From: Halothiobacillus sp.
GTDB taxonomy: Bacteria > Pseudomonadota > Gammaproteobacteria > Halothiobacillales > Halothiobacillaceae
Assembly: GCA_024636015.1 (NCBI GenBank)
Contig: JAGXHU010000007.1
Coordinates: 1 to 55,545 of the forward strand
Direction of reading: 5' to 3'
Length of the DNA stretch: 55,545 bases
The notes under the pieces were generated by a model. The model saw only the letters and a list, made by a program, of their open reading frames with translations, did not search any database and was not told where the DNA came from. Positions within the stretch are counted from its first letter, which is position 1; each line of letters begins with the position of its first letter. Of the stretch, positions 10,183 through 17,940 are shown in pieces. The translations under genes were made by a program, and so were the position numbers.

Positions 10183-10668
10183 ATGTTTAACATGCTCAAG
10201 ACTATGATTGCATTCGCCACGATAGCGGTGCTTACCGCTTCTCCTGTTTTTGCTTCAACTTCGGATGATGCCAACTTTCCACTTCGGGCCGAATATGAAG
10301 TGGTGGGTGTAAAACCGTTTTCTACGCAGGATTTGGCAAGTCAGTTTGCCAATTTTGTAATCGTGGACGTTCGCTCGGACTATGAGTATCACACGCTGCA
10401 TATTGAGGACGCTCAGTCCATTCCCTTATCAAGCCCTAATTTTATTGGGCAGATTCAAGCATTGGCTGAAAAAACGAAAAAGCCAATTGTGTTCTATTGC
10501 AATGGTACGACTTGCTCAAAGTCCTATCAGGCTGGCGCGCTAGCACTGGGGCACAACCTTAAGAATACCTTTGTCTACGATGCCGGGATTTTTGCCTGGG
10601 CGAAGGCATATCCAGCTCGAACAACGCTTTTGGGCGCGGCGATGAAATCAGACAGTCAATTGATTTAG
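10183..10668 (+). CDS. Periplasmic rhodanese-domain sulfurtransferase (first domain)
   Basis: 161 aa up to a TAG stop. A Sec signal peptide (residues 1-24, cleaved after VFA) precedes a rhodanese domain: FVIVDVRSDYEYHTLHIEDA (about 58-77) is the first CH2 motif, and FYCNGTTCSKSYQAG (104-118) is the active-site loop with the persulfide Cys at 106 and a second Cys at 111. The loop lacks the usual Arg. ATG 10183 is chosen because AAGGGG lies 6 bp upstream; ATG at 10162 has no such site and would put a charged stretch before the signal peptide. The frame continues in phase past the TAG into a second rhodanese-like segment (10669-10995), so this is likely the N-terminal half of a two-domain protein. 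Possible role: thiosulfate or persulfide handling. Confidence 0.82.
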   Translation: MFNMLKTMIAFATIAVLTASPVFASTSDDANFPLRAEYEVVGVKPFSTQDLASQFANFVIVDVRSDYEYHTLHIEDAQSIPLSSPNFIGQIQALAEKTKKPIVFYCNGTTCSKSYQAGALALGHNLKNTFVYDAGIFAWAKAYPARTTLLGAAMKSDSQLI

Positions 10669-10995
10669 AAAGAAAAACTAGATGATAATATGCTGACCCC
10701 TCGCCGTTTTTATGAGGAGGTTATGGGTAACACGCATGCAATCGTCATTGATATTCGTGACTCATCACAGCGCGCAGGGATCTCGCTTTTCCAGATGCGG
10801 GATATCCACGTGCCGCTCGATAACGATCAACTCAAGGTATGGATCGACAAGGCAAAGGCTGAAGACAAGTCGCTCTATTTTGTAGACGCAACGGGCCATC
10901 AGGTGCAATGGTTGCAGTATTTCCTCGAAGAGCAGGGCGTGCGTCAATACTGGTTCATGAAAGGCGGCGCGAAAGCATTCGAATCCAAGATGTGA
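10669..10995 (+). pseudogene. Second rhodanese-like domain, in phase after an amber codon
   Basis: The reading frame of 10183-10665 resumes directly after TAG 10666-10668 and runs to TGA at 10993. It encodes KEKLDDNMLTPRRFYEEV, then AIVIDIRDSSQRAGI (rhodanese strand and D-x-R motif) and a C-terminal part with VQWLQYFLEEQGVRQYWFMK and GGAKAF. The active-site loop has no Cys (FVDATGHQVQ), so the domain is catalytically inactive and probably structural or redox-sensing. An internal ATG at 10690 could give a 101-aa separate protein, but no clear ribosome site precedes it (only A-rich sequence) and it would lack a signal peptide. Either a nonsense mutation split one gene, or this is read-through or a sequencing error. 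Confidence 0.65.
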
Positions 10996-11017
10996 GCCCG
11001 GCACGCGGTACCGGGCT
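10995..11017. terminator. Stem-loop between convergent rhodanese and mntH genes
   Basis: Perfect 7-bp stem AGCCCGG/CCGGGCT with a 9-nt loop, beginning at the last base of the rhodanese stop codon. It has no T-tract on either strand, so it may stabilise 3' ends or help Rho-dependent termination rather than act as an intrinsic terminator. Confidence 0.4.
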
Positions 11018-11045
11018 GAATCAACACCTACGAGAGGGAGTTGCT

Positions 11046-12278
11046 CTAGCTGGTGAATAGCAGGTAGCCGTTGAGTGACACCACAATGGCGACAGTCGTC
11101 CAGCCGAGCCAGTTGACCCAGGTCGGATTGGCATAGCCCCGCATCAATTTTCGGTCGCTCGTGAAGAGAATTAGCGGAACGAGTGCCAATGCGATCCCAA
11201 AGGACAGCACGACCTGACTGAACACCAGCACCTCAGTGACATTCAGGCCCATGGCGATGATGATGAACGAAGGTGTCATCGTGATGAGTCGTCGCAGTGC
11301 TAGCGGAATGCGGAAACGCACAAATCCACTCATGATTTCCTGACCTGCCAGTGTGCCGACAATGGTCGAGGCCAGGCCGGCAATCAGCAGACTGGCGCCG
11401 AAGATTTGTGCAGCCAGTTGGCCCAGCAGGGGGGTCAATGTTTGATAGGCGTTTTCAATGCTGCCTGAATCGGCGGCGGCGGCACCATAAAATACTGCCG
11501 CCGCCATCGCCAGCATCGACAGATTGACGAAGCCGGCAATGGTCATGGCGAGCGCAACATCCCATTTTGTGCTGCGGAACATGGCCTTGCGATGTATTTT
11601 CCCATACTTGATTAAATCCGCCTTGCTCATGGCGGAATGAAGGTAGATGACGTGGGGCATCACGGTTGCACCAAGGATGCCTGCGGCCAGGAAAATACTT
11701 TGATGATCACTAAAGCCCGGAATTAGGGCGCCTTCGAAGACGGAGGCCGGGTGGGGATGGCTGTAAAAGAGTTCAATGACATAAATGAATGCGACGGATA
11801 ACAGCATGGTGCCGATGACCATCTGGAGTGTCTTAAGGTTACGTGTTTCAAGGCTAAGCACAGCCCAACTGATGATCGCCGTGATGACAGCCCCTTCCAT
11901 GAGAGAAAAGCCGAACAGCAATTTGAAGCCCAAGGCCGCCCCGATAAATTCGGCGACGTCCGTAGCCATGGCCAGAACCTCGGCTTGAATCCAGTAGGGA
12001 TAGACGGCCCAGCGCGGTAGACGTTTGCCGAGCATGGATGCCAGGGACTCGCCGGCTGCCAACCCCAGTTTGGCGGAAAGTAATTGAATCAGCGCAGCCA
12101 TTAGATTGGCCCAGACAACGACCCACAGCAGCATGTATCCATATTGCGCACCCGCCTGAATATTGGTGGCATAGTTGCCGGGATCGATATATCCGATCGC
12201 GGCGACGAAGGCGGGACCCAAAAACAAGGCGCGGTAGCGCTTGGGTGAACGAGGAATTGTAGTATCAGTCGGGGGCAT
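11046..12278 (-). CDS. mntH: Nramp-family divalent metal:proton symporter
   Basis: Inner-membrane importer of Mn(II), also Fe(II), 410 aa with about 11 hydrophobic segments. The metal-binding motif of segment 1 is present (GYIDPGNYATN, the DPGN signature) and segment 6 carries ATVMPHVIYLHS (the MPH motif). LAGQEIMSGFVRFRIPLALR is the consensus transport motif of the family. Length fits MntH (about 412 aa). The start at 12278 is the only Met before the first segment. An AT-rich dyad and a perfect TATAAT lie just upstream (12301-12334). Its 3' end meets the rhodanese unit through the hairpin at 10995-11017. Confidence 0.95.
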   Translation of the reverse strand: MPPTDTTIPRSPKRYRALFLGPAFVAAIGYIDPGNYATNIQAGAQYGYMLLWVVVWANLMAALIQLLSAKLGLAAGESLASMLGKRLPRWAVYPYWIQAEVLAMATDVAEFIGAALGFKLLFGFSLMEGAVITAIISWAVLSLETRNLKTLQMVIGTMLLSVAFIYVIELFYSHPHPASVFEGALIPGFSDHQSIFLAAGILGATVMPHVIYLHSAMSKADLIKYGKIHRKAMFRSTKWDVALAMTIAGFVNLSMLAMAAAVFYGAAAADSGSIENAYQTLTPLLGQLAAQIFGASLLIAGLASTIVGTLAGQEIMSGFVRFRIPLALRRLITMTPSFIIIAMGLNVTEVLVFSQVVLSFGIALALVPLILFTSDRKLMRGYANPTWVNWLGWTTVAIVVSLNGYLLFTS

Positions 12279-12300
12279 GATTCGGTACTTTTTAGCTGCG

Positions 12301-12334
12301 TCTAATTCATTATATTAGATTCAACTAACTTGAA
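12301..12334 (-). promoter_or_regulatory. mntH promoter region with two overlapping dyads
   Basis: Minus-strand -10 TATAAT at 12309-12314 sits inside an imperfect palindrome TCTAAT-N7-ATTAGA (12301-12319). A second dyad TTCAA-N5-TTGAA occupies 12320-12334, where the -35 should be. A 19-bp TAA/TTA-rich palindrome on the -10 would suit a DtxR/MntR-like or Fur-like metal repressor. The protein that binds is inference. Confidence 0.45.
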
Positions 12335-12538
12335 TGGCAATGCCCGTGTGTCTGCGTCCAAATATTTATAGTATTCAATTATCCGCGAAAGCACACATGA
12401 GACGTCTCACGGCCTGTCCATGTTCGGTGGATGTGTGTTTGATTGGGGCTGGAATCATCGCCAGACAGAAAGCTTCGGCCGCGTGATTACGTGAGGTACC
12501 GGGCTTTTGGCGGGATTGAGCGGGCGAGGATTTGTGGT

Positions 12539-12558
12539 GGCCGGCGAAGAGTCCGGCC
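12539..12558 (-). terminator. GC-rich stem-loop downstream of the yjfB-like gene
   Basis: GGCCGG, an 8-nt loop and CCGGCC form a perfect 6-bp stem 8 bp after the yjfB-like stop on the minus strand. There is no T-run after it, so termination is plausible but unproven. Confidence 0.35.
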
Positions 12559-12565
12559 TGCAAAA

Positions 12566-12778
12566 TCAGGCGTGGGTGTTGATCGTATTGCCTAGATTTG
12601 GGGGATTGCCAGCAGGGCTGGTCGCACTCAGGCCGTTGATGAGGGGCAATATGCCTTGGGCCTGAATATCCATCGATTTTTTCAGCATGGCCATTTGGGC
12701 GGCCTGTTGCGCCTGAGCCTGGCTGTTCAGCGTCGAATACTGAGTCAGGGCACTAATGCCCATAGAGTCTCCGGACAT
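12566..12778 (-). CDS. YjfB-like putative motility protein
   Basis: Small protein of 70 aa. It has the YjfB_motility pattern: a short polar N-terminus, a Gln/Ala-rich helix (STLNSQAQAQQAAQMAMLKK) running into MDIQAQGILPLINGL, then a Pro/Asn/Gly-rich tail ending NTINTHA. The ATG at 12778 has AGAGG 9 bp upstream, and a good sigma-70-like promoter (12810-12837) overlaps the end of fieF. The family is named for association with motility genes and its function is unknown; no flagellar genes occur in this window. It sits between mntH and fieF. Confidence 0.75.
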   Translation of the reverse strand: MSGDSMGISALTQYSTLNSQAQAQQAAQMAMLKKSMDIQAQGILPLINGLSATSPAGNPPNLGNTINTHA

Positions 12779-12809
12779 GATAAATATCCTCTGGCGAAAT
12801 GTTCTTTAC

Positions 12810-12837
12810 ATTGTAGACCGTTTAATGCCGGGGTCAA
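12810..12837 (-). promoter_or_regulatory. Sigma-70-type promoter for the yjfB-like gene
   Basis: On the minus strand, TTGACC (12832-12837), a 16-bp spacer and TACAAT (12810-12815). The -35 overlaps the fieF stop codon, so the small gene can be transcribed independently of fieF. Confidence 0.55.
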
Positions 12838-13718
12838 ATTGCACGGTTTTCCGGCTGGTAGGGCTCCTCGTGAATCAGGATATCTGCACCGGGAAATGCG
12901 GTTTGAATATCCGCAGTGACTTCGTCACCAATTATATGTGCCTTATCCAGATCCAGGTCATTGTTCAGATAAATGTATAACTGAATGATCATGGTGCGTC
13001 CTGCCATGCGAGTCCGGATATGATCCGCCGCATAAACATGAGGATGTGATGTTGCCAACTTATGAATGCGGGTTTCGCTGCCATCAAGTACTTCCCGGTC
13101 CATGAGCTGGTCGAGCGCGGTGCGCCCTACCTGCCAGGCACTGAACAGTACGAACCCGCCGACCATGGTACCGAAAATCGGATCAAACCATTCGATGCCC
13201 TGATGGGCGATCCACAAGGCCGCAATGGTGGCGGCATTGATTAAAAAATCGGTCTTGTAATGTGCTGCATCCGCCTTGATCGCCGGGGAGTTTGTTTTTC
13301 GGATCACGTAGCGTTGGAAGATAAGGAGCCCGGCGGTTGCGAGCATGGATATCAGCATGACGGCAATCCCGAGATTGGCCGCTTCGATGGGTTGGGGGCG
13401 AATCAGACGCTGAATAGCTTCGAGAAACAAAAATGCCCCTGATCCGGCTATAAAGGTGGCTTGCGCCAATGCGGCCAGAGGTTCCGCCTTGCCATGGCCA
13501 AACCGGTGATCCTCATCCGGCGGTTGCAGCGCGATTCGTACTGCGATCAGCGTGACCAGCGAGGCGAGCAGATCCATGGTGGAGTCGATGAGCGAGGCCA
13601 TCAGACTGATAGCATTCGTACTCAGGGTTGCGCCCAGCTTGAGGACGATGAGGAGTAGGGCGACGCTGACCGACGCAGTTGTGACTCGACGAAGTAAACG
13701 GGCTTCAGGGGTGGTCAT
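12834..13718 (-). CDS. fieF: Cation diffusion facilitator metal exporter
   Basis: Inner-membrane proton-coupled exporter of Zn(II)/Fe(II)/Mn(II)-type cations, 294 aa, six membrane segments and a cytoplasmic C-terminal domain. The zinc-site residues known from E. coli YiiP/FieF fall at identical numbers: site A D45, D49, H153, D157 (SLIDSTMD, HYKTD) and site B D68, H71, H75 (PPDEDHRFGH). The C-terminal metallochaperone-like fold holds HVYAADHIRTRMAGRTMIIQ. The length equals E. coli FieF (about 300 aa). The neighbouring mntH moves similar metals inward. A dyad upstream (13751-13773) may be an operator. Confidence 0.93.
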   Translation of the reverse strand: MTTPEARLLRRVTTASVSVALLLIVLKLGATLSTNAISLMASLIDSTMDLLASLVTLIAVRIALQPPDEDHRFGHGKAEPLAALAQATFIAGSGAFLFLEAIQRLIRPQPIEAANLGIAVMLISMLATAGLLIFQRYVIRKTNSPAIKADAAHYKTDFLINAATIAALWIAHQGIEWFDPIFGTMVGGFVLFSAWQVGRTALDQLMDREVLDGSETRIHKLATSHPHVYAADHIRTRMAGRTMIIQLYIYLNNDLDLDKAHIIGDEVTADIQTAFPGADILIHEEPYQPENRAI

Positions 13719-14134
13719 GTCTCGTGACTCCGGGAGGTAGGGTGCCGCGCTAGACTTGTTTTAGTCATGTCTAAGAATTATCTTTTAACCTTATGTTTTC
13801 ATTGTATCAATTTGATGTTTTATCCGGAACTATTTTGTTCGATGTGCGCGCATGCACCAATAACGTGCTAATGATTTATTGTTTTATTTATAAGTGTACT
13901 AACATGGTGCGTTTTATTGCGCGAATAGACTGCGCCATGATTTTCGGGCGACGGAAACTGGGTAAGTCGCTGATGCACGGTTGGAGTTTTGTTCCTGATT
14001 GTTGTTTAACACGCTGAAGTACATCTTTATTCCTTGTTGGGCGATTGTCGCATACGATGAATTCCAATCTGTGGTTCAGTGTTTGGCTTGAGTCTTGCTA
14101 AATCTCATCGCAATTTTTGAGGTCTCTGTCCCAG
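13719..14134. other. 416-bp non-coding stretch between fieF and the EAL gene
   Basis: AT-rich divergent intergenic region. The clearest structure is an inverted repeat TAGAC-N13-GTCTA at 13751-13773 (outer arms extend to 7 bp with one mismatch), 33 bp upstream of fieF, a possible metal-regulator operator. A 74-codon frame at 13793-14017 has no ribosome site and odd composition and is not called. No tRNA, repeat array or recognisable riboswitch was seen; the remainder presumably holds the two divergent promoters. Confidence 0.5.
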
Positions 14135-15370
14135 ATGAATCCCCGTATAAAAATCGAACCGGATGGTCAGCGCGTCGCGCATTGTGAGCATTTTGTCGTG
14201 CGTTCTGCATTCCAGCCCATCATCAGTGTGGCTCATCAGCGGGTTGTCGGTTATGAGGGGTTGGCTCGGGTTACGAATGGGGATGGTGTGGCGCTTTTGC
14301 CCGCAGATCTTTTCAACGCGGTAGACGATATCGAGTCATTGGTGGCCATTGATCGTGCGTGCCGTGAAATTCATATGAGCAATTTCGCGCATGCCGACCT
14401 GCATCCCAGTTGGCTGTTCCTGAATGTACACCCCATGGTGGCAATGCACGGGCACCAATTCGGTCCTTTTTTCGCACAGATTCTGCAACAGCTCCAGATC
14501 GACGGTTGGCAGATTGTTATCGAAATTGTTGAGGCTGAATTGCCTGATGAATCCCTGCTCTACGATACAATCGCTCTGTATCGATCACTGGGGTGTCTGG
14601 TCGCTTTGGATGACTTTGGCGTCGGTGGATCTCAATTCACGCGCCTGTGGCGTATTGATGCCGATATTGTAAAGCTGGATCGGAGCCTGATCCTTGAGGC
14701 TGAGCAGTCTGTTCGTGCTCAACGTACCCTGCCTTCATTGGTGGCGATGATCCATGAGGCGGGCAGTCTCGTTTTGCAGGAAGGTATCGAAACCCCTCGG
14801 CAACTGGAATTGGCGCTCAGTGCGGGGGTGGATTTGCTTCAGGGATTTGGACTCGCTCGTCCTGCCTTGATCGAGCAGGATGAGCCTTTCAATCGGGATT
14901 TTCTCATCCAGGGTTTGGCGGCTTCAACGCTGGAAACTGATCGGGTGGACAGTATGTTGCATCAGCAGATCATGGCAGTTACCGAACGCTTTGAAGACAT
15001 GTTGGTTGCACTTGAGCGCAATGTGCCTTTGGAAGTTGCCGCGCAGGCTATTCTTTCGATCAAGATGGTTGCTCGGGTGTTCGTGCTCGATGGGGAAGGG
15101 CGGCAACAGGGCGATACCGTCAACGGGATCTTTGCCCCCCAATCCATCAAGAGTCGATTCCGACCGCTGGCCAAGGCCAAGGGGGCGAGTTGGGCTAAAA
15201 GACCCTATTTCCGCCGTGCCATGATCGAACAGGGAGTTGTGCAGATCAGTCGCCCATATCTTTCTGTAGCCGGTGGGAATCTTTGTCGCACAATTTCCTA
15301 TGCGCGCCCCCATGTCGGACATCTGGGCATCAAAGTTGTGTGCTGTGATATCAACTGGACGGATTTGTAA
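14135..15370 (+). CDS. EAL-domain c-di-GMP phosphodiesterase with C-terminal Cache-like domain
   Basis: Predicted cytoplasmic protein of 411 aa. The EAL domain (about 20-250) keeps the metal and catalytic residues: Glu of YEGLAR (E41, EGL in place of EAL), N97 (FLNVHP), E130/E133 (IEIVE), D159-D160 (LDDFG), K180 (VKLDR), E216/E219 (QEGIET) and Q236 (LLQGFGLARP). Hydrolysis of c-di-GMP is therefore plausible. The C-terminal 150 residues (VARVFVLDGEGRQQGDTVN, FRPLAKAKGASWAKRPYFRR) resemble a single Cache-type sensor fold, but no membrane segment is seen, so it would sense a cytosolic ligand. Start ATG 14135 follows TGAGG; a TTG at 14117 is the alternative. It is 111 bp upstream of ycjX. Confidence 0.82.
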   Translation: MNPRIKIEPDGQRVAHCEHFVVRSAFQPIISVAHQRVVGYEGLARVTNGDGVALLPADLFNAVDDIESLVAIDRACREIHMSNFAHADLHPSWLFLNVHPMVAMHGHQFGPFFAQILQQLQIDGWQIVIEIVEAELPDESLLYDTIALYRSLGCLVALDDFGVGGSQFTRLWRIDADIVKLDRSLILEAEQSVRAQRTLPSLVAMIHEAGSLVLQEGIETPRQLELALSAGVDLLQGFGLARPALIEQDEPFNRDFLIQGLAASTLETDRVDSMLHQQIMAVTERFEDMLVALERNVPLEVAAQAILSIKMVARVFVLDGEGRQQGDTVNGIFAPQSIKSRFRPLAKAKGASWAKRPYFRRAMIEQGVVQISRPYLSVAGGNLCRTISYARPHVGHLGIKVVCCDINWTDL

Positions 15371-15481
15371 GTTGTCCGGGTGTCAGGGCAGAAATTGCTG
15401 TCATAGGAAATCGTTGAACCAATAAGCGGGCGTGTCCTTGGGGATAAGGGTTTGGCGGGGTAAGATTGAGAAACTGTTCCT

Positions 15482-16834
15482 TTGCGCCAAGGCGGGTTCG
15501 ATTTGTCTGATTCCTTTCTCGCTCGCTCGGTCCCGGTGACTCGGATCGGTATTACCGGTCTATCTCAGGCTGGTAAATCCACCTTGATCACGAGTCTGAT
15601 CAATCATCTAGAAAATCTCCGGCGGGGTTCTCTTTCGGCTCAGACAGATCTGGATCTGCTGGTTCACGGTCATTGGCTTCGCGGTGGCGAACATTCCTTT
15701 GATTACGATGCCGGCTTGCATGCCCTGACCAATCAACCCGTCCGGTGGCCTACGTCAACGACGGACTGGTCGATCGCCCGGATCGAAATCAATGTCGATC
15801 GTCCCTGGTATTCATTGAAACCCCGTAAACGCGTCATTGAGTTGTTCGATTATCCCGGCGAGTGGTTGCTCGATCTGATGTTGTTGGAGTGGGATTACCG
15901 CCAGTTCTGTGAAGCATTGTGGGCGTGGGTCGGGCAGGAACCACGACATACTGTGGGTGCGTCCCTGATCGCAGAGTTGGCTGCAATCGATCCCTTAACT
16001 TCTGTCGATACCGCTCAGCTTGCCGTTCTGCAGGAGCGTTGGGCGGATTTCCTCGCGGAATGTCGCATTGCGCCCTACCAGTTGAGTCGAAACCTGCCGG
16101 GGCGATTCCTGCTTAGTGGTCGGGATTTCGACCCGGCAGAATACCCGTTTGTCCCGCTGTTCGGCCTCGGTGTTGTGGGGAACGACGCTGCGCATGATTT
16201 TCCGAAAGGATCCTGGGGTGCGGTTTGTCAGGCAAATTTTGATCACTATCGCAACGATCAGGCTCGCCCCTTCTTCGATCAACATTTCCGAGCCCTTGAT
16301 GCCCAGGTGATCCTGATTGATCTATTGGGTGCCATGTCGGCAGGGCCTGCCGCCCTGAAGGATATGCGGGCCGCCCTGGAAGGGGTATTGGAGCCGTTCC
16401 GTTACCAGAGCGGCCACTGGTTGGGCCAGCTGTTCCGGCGACGTATTCGCCGTGTCGCCGTGTGCGCCACCAAGATCGACCATCTCCTGCCCGATGATCA
16501 ACATCGTCTGCAATCGCTGCTGGAATCCTACCTGTATGAAACCGTGCAAAGGCTTGCCGCGGCCTCGATTGAGCTGAAAGTCATGGCAATTGCCGCCGTT
16601 CAGTCGGCACAACGCGTCGAAGCTGGGGGCACGGGCAGTCTGATCGGTCGGGACAAGCGTAATGGCGAGAAGATACATTTCACGCCACCAACCCTACCCA
16701 GCACGATGCCCCACAATTTGAATCTGAAAATAGACGAACTGCCTCAGCTCGCGCCGCCCGCCGGGCTGGATCGTGCGCAGGTTTTCCCCAGCCGTCGTAT
16801 TGATCAATTGCTCGCTTTTCTTCTGGCGGAATAG
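15482..16834 (+). CDS. ycjX: YcjX-family GTP-binding protein
   Basis: 450 aa, DUF463/YcjX family of P-loop GTPases, function poorly known and in enterobacteria part of the phage-shock regulon neighbourhood. Walker A is GLSQAGKST (about 26-34), followed by LITSLINHLENL. DYPGEWLLDL (switch II-like) and VAVCATKIDHL (the NKxD-like TKxD) match the family. Residues further on (DMRAALEGVLEPFRY) also align with E. coli YcjX. Start uncertain: TTG 15482 is given; TTG 15503 has a GGCGGG box 6 bp upstream and would give a start closer to the P-loop. It is followed after 4 bp by its usual partner ycjF. Confidence 0.9.
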   Translation: MRQGGFDLSDSFLARSVPVTRIGITGLSQAGKSTLITSLINHLENLRRGSLSAQTDLDLLVHGHWLRGGEHSFDYDAGLHALTNQPVRWPTSTTDWSIARIEINVDRPWYSLKPRKRVIELFDYPGEWLLDLMLLEWDYRQFCEALWAWVGQEPRHTVGASLIAELAAIDPLTSVDTAQLAVLQERWADFLAECRIAPYQLSRNLPGRFLLSGRDFDPAEYPFVPLFGLGVVGNDAAHDFPKGSWGAVCQANFDHYRNDQARPFFDQHFRALDAQVILIDLLGAMSAGPAALKDMRAALEGVLEPFRYQSGHWLGQLFRRRIRRVAVCATKIDHLLPDDQHRLQSLLESYLYETVQRLAAASIELKVMAIAAVQSAQRVEAGGTGSLIGRDKRNGEKIHFTPPTLPSTMPHNLNLKIDELPQLAPPAGLDRAQVFPSRRIDQLLAFLLAE

Positions 16835-16838
16835 AGAT

Positions 16839-17828
16839 ATGAACACTGGACCGATTGACGAACCTATTCGATTGAAAACCACGGTGCATCAGCAGGGCGA
16901 TGAAGTGCCCGAGATCGATGTCGCGCAGATTCGTCTGGACAACGATCTTGACGCGGAGCCGGAACCATTGCTCCCGCCGCAGCGCACCTCACTTTTTTTT
17001 CGACTGGTGACGCTCAGCATCATTACCTGGCTTATGTTGCAGTGGTTTCAGGGCACGGTCTGGAGCTGGGCTATCAGCCCATGGCTTGGGGGTGGAATTG
17101 CCCTGATCGGCGTAGGGGTGATGATGGGGCTTGTGGTGCTTGCCTGGCGCGCCCGAGCCGCCAGTCGTAAACTCGACCTGATCAGCCGAATGCAACAACG
17201 CATTCGACGCGCGCAACGGGCGCATAATCAACCGTCCTCGCTGGTTCCGGAACTGGCCGCCGAGATTGATGCGCTTTACCAGCGAAGCCCCTTGAATGCT
17301 TCTTTGCGCGAGCAATTGGCCGCCGTCGATGCAAGTTGGTCTGTGGCGGAGTTGGCGCAAGGCTTGAATAGCTGGTATGGCCCGTTGGACCAGGAGGCCG
17401 CTCAATTGATTCGGCGTGAATCGGTGCGCACGGGGATTTTCATTGCAGCCAGCCCCTATCCCGCGCTGGATTTGCTCTTGGTGGCCTGGCGCAATATTGC
17501 CATGGTCGAGCGGGTAGCGTATATCTATGGCTTACGCCTTTCCGCACCCGCGCGTTGGCATCTTTATCAGTTGATCCTGCGAAATATCGCCTTTACCACC
17601 GTCACGGAAACCATGCTTGATTCTGTAAGTCAGACTTGGCTCTCGAATATCCTCTTGCAAGTGGGGGTTCGGGCGGGGCAGGGGATTGGTGTCGCACTGT
17701 ACTCCCTGCGAATTGGCCACCAATCCATGCGCCTGTGTCGTGTCGTGCCGGAATCGGACCCGTTGATCGACCGCAATATTGGCAAGCTCGTCATTGATTC
17801 AGTTCGTAGTCGTAGTTCTGGGGGTTGA
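16839..17828 (+). CDS. ycjF: YcjF-family (DUF697) inner-membrane protein
   Basis: 329 aa, TIGR01620/DUF697 family, regularly found after ycjX. An acidic N-terminal cytoplasmic segment leads to two membrane helices (about 72-92 and 98-120), then an amphipathic region rich in Arg and Gln (SRMQQRIRRAQRAHNQP) and a conserved C-terminal DUF697 domain (YPALDLLLVAWRNIAMVERV, and LQVGVRAGQGIGVALYSLRI). ATG 16839 lies 4 bp after the ycjX stop with AGAG upstream; the frame is open further upstream only as overlap with ycjX. Function unknown; co-transcription with ycjX is likely. Confidence 0.9.
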   Translation: MNTGPIDEPIRLKTTVHQQGDEVPEIDVAQIRLDNDLDAEPEPLLPPQRTSLFFRLVTLSIITWLMLQWFQGTVWSWAISPWLGGGIALIGVGVMMGLVVLAWRARAASRKLDLISRMQQRIRRAQRAHNQPSSLVPELAAEIDALYQRSPLNASLREQLAAVDASWSVAELAQGLNSWYGPLDQEAAQLIRRESVRTGIFIAASPYPALDLLLVAWRNIAMVERVAYIYGLRLSAPARWHLYQLILRNIAFTTVTETMLDSVSQTWLSNILLQVGVRAGQGIGVALYSLRIGHQSMRLCRVVPESDPLIDRNIGKLVIDSVRSRSSGG

Positions 17829-17940
17829 TGGGTATCCGCTACCGAAGCTGAGAGAAGTCTCATTTGGTAGGTGCTGGGTGCATAGTTTACGCAACCAGGT
17901 TGAGTCCCGGTCGCGTGTTATTGGTTAGGACAGAGATGGA

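Noticed and set aside
12375..12563. 62-codon frame upstream of mntH
   Set aside because: No ribosome site or family match; it includes the hairpin after the yjfB-like gene.
13793..14017. 74-codon frame in the fieF-EAL gap
   Set aside because: No ribosome site, Cys/Ile/Phe-rich improbable protein, AT-rich non-coding composition.
17839..17870. Hairpin CTACC/GGTAG with inner TGAGA/TCTCA between ycjF and ychF
   Set aside because: Large internal loops and no T-run on either strand, so not called a terminator.
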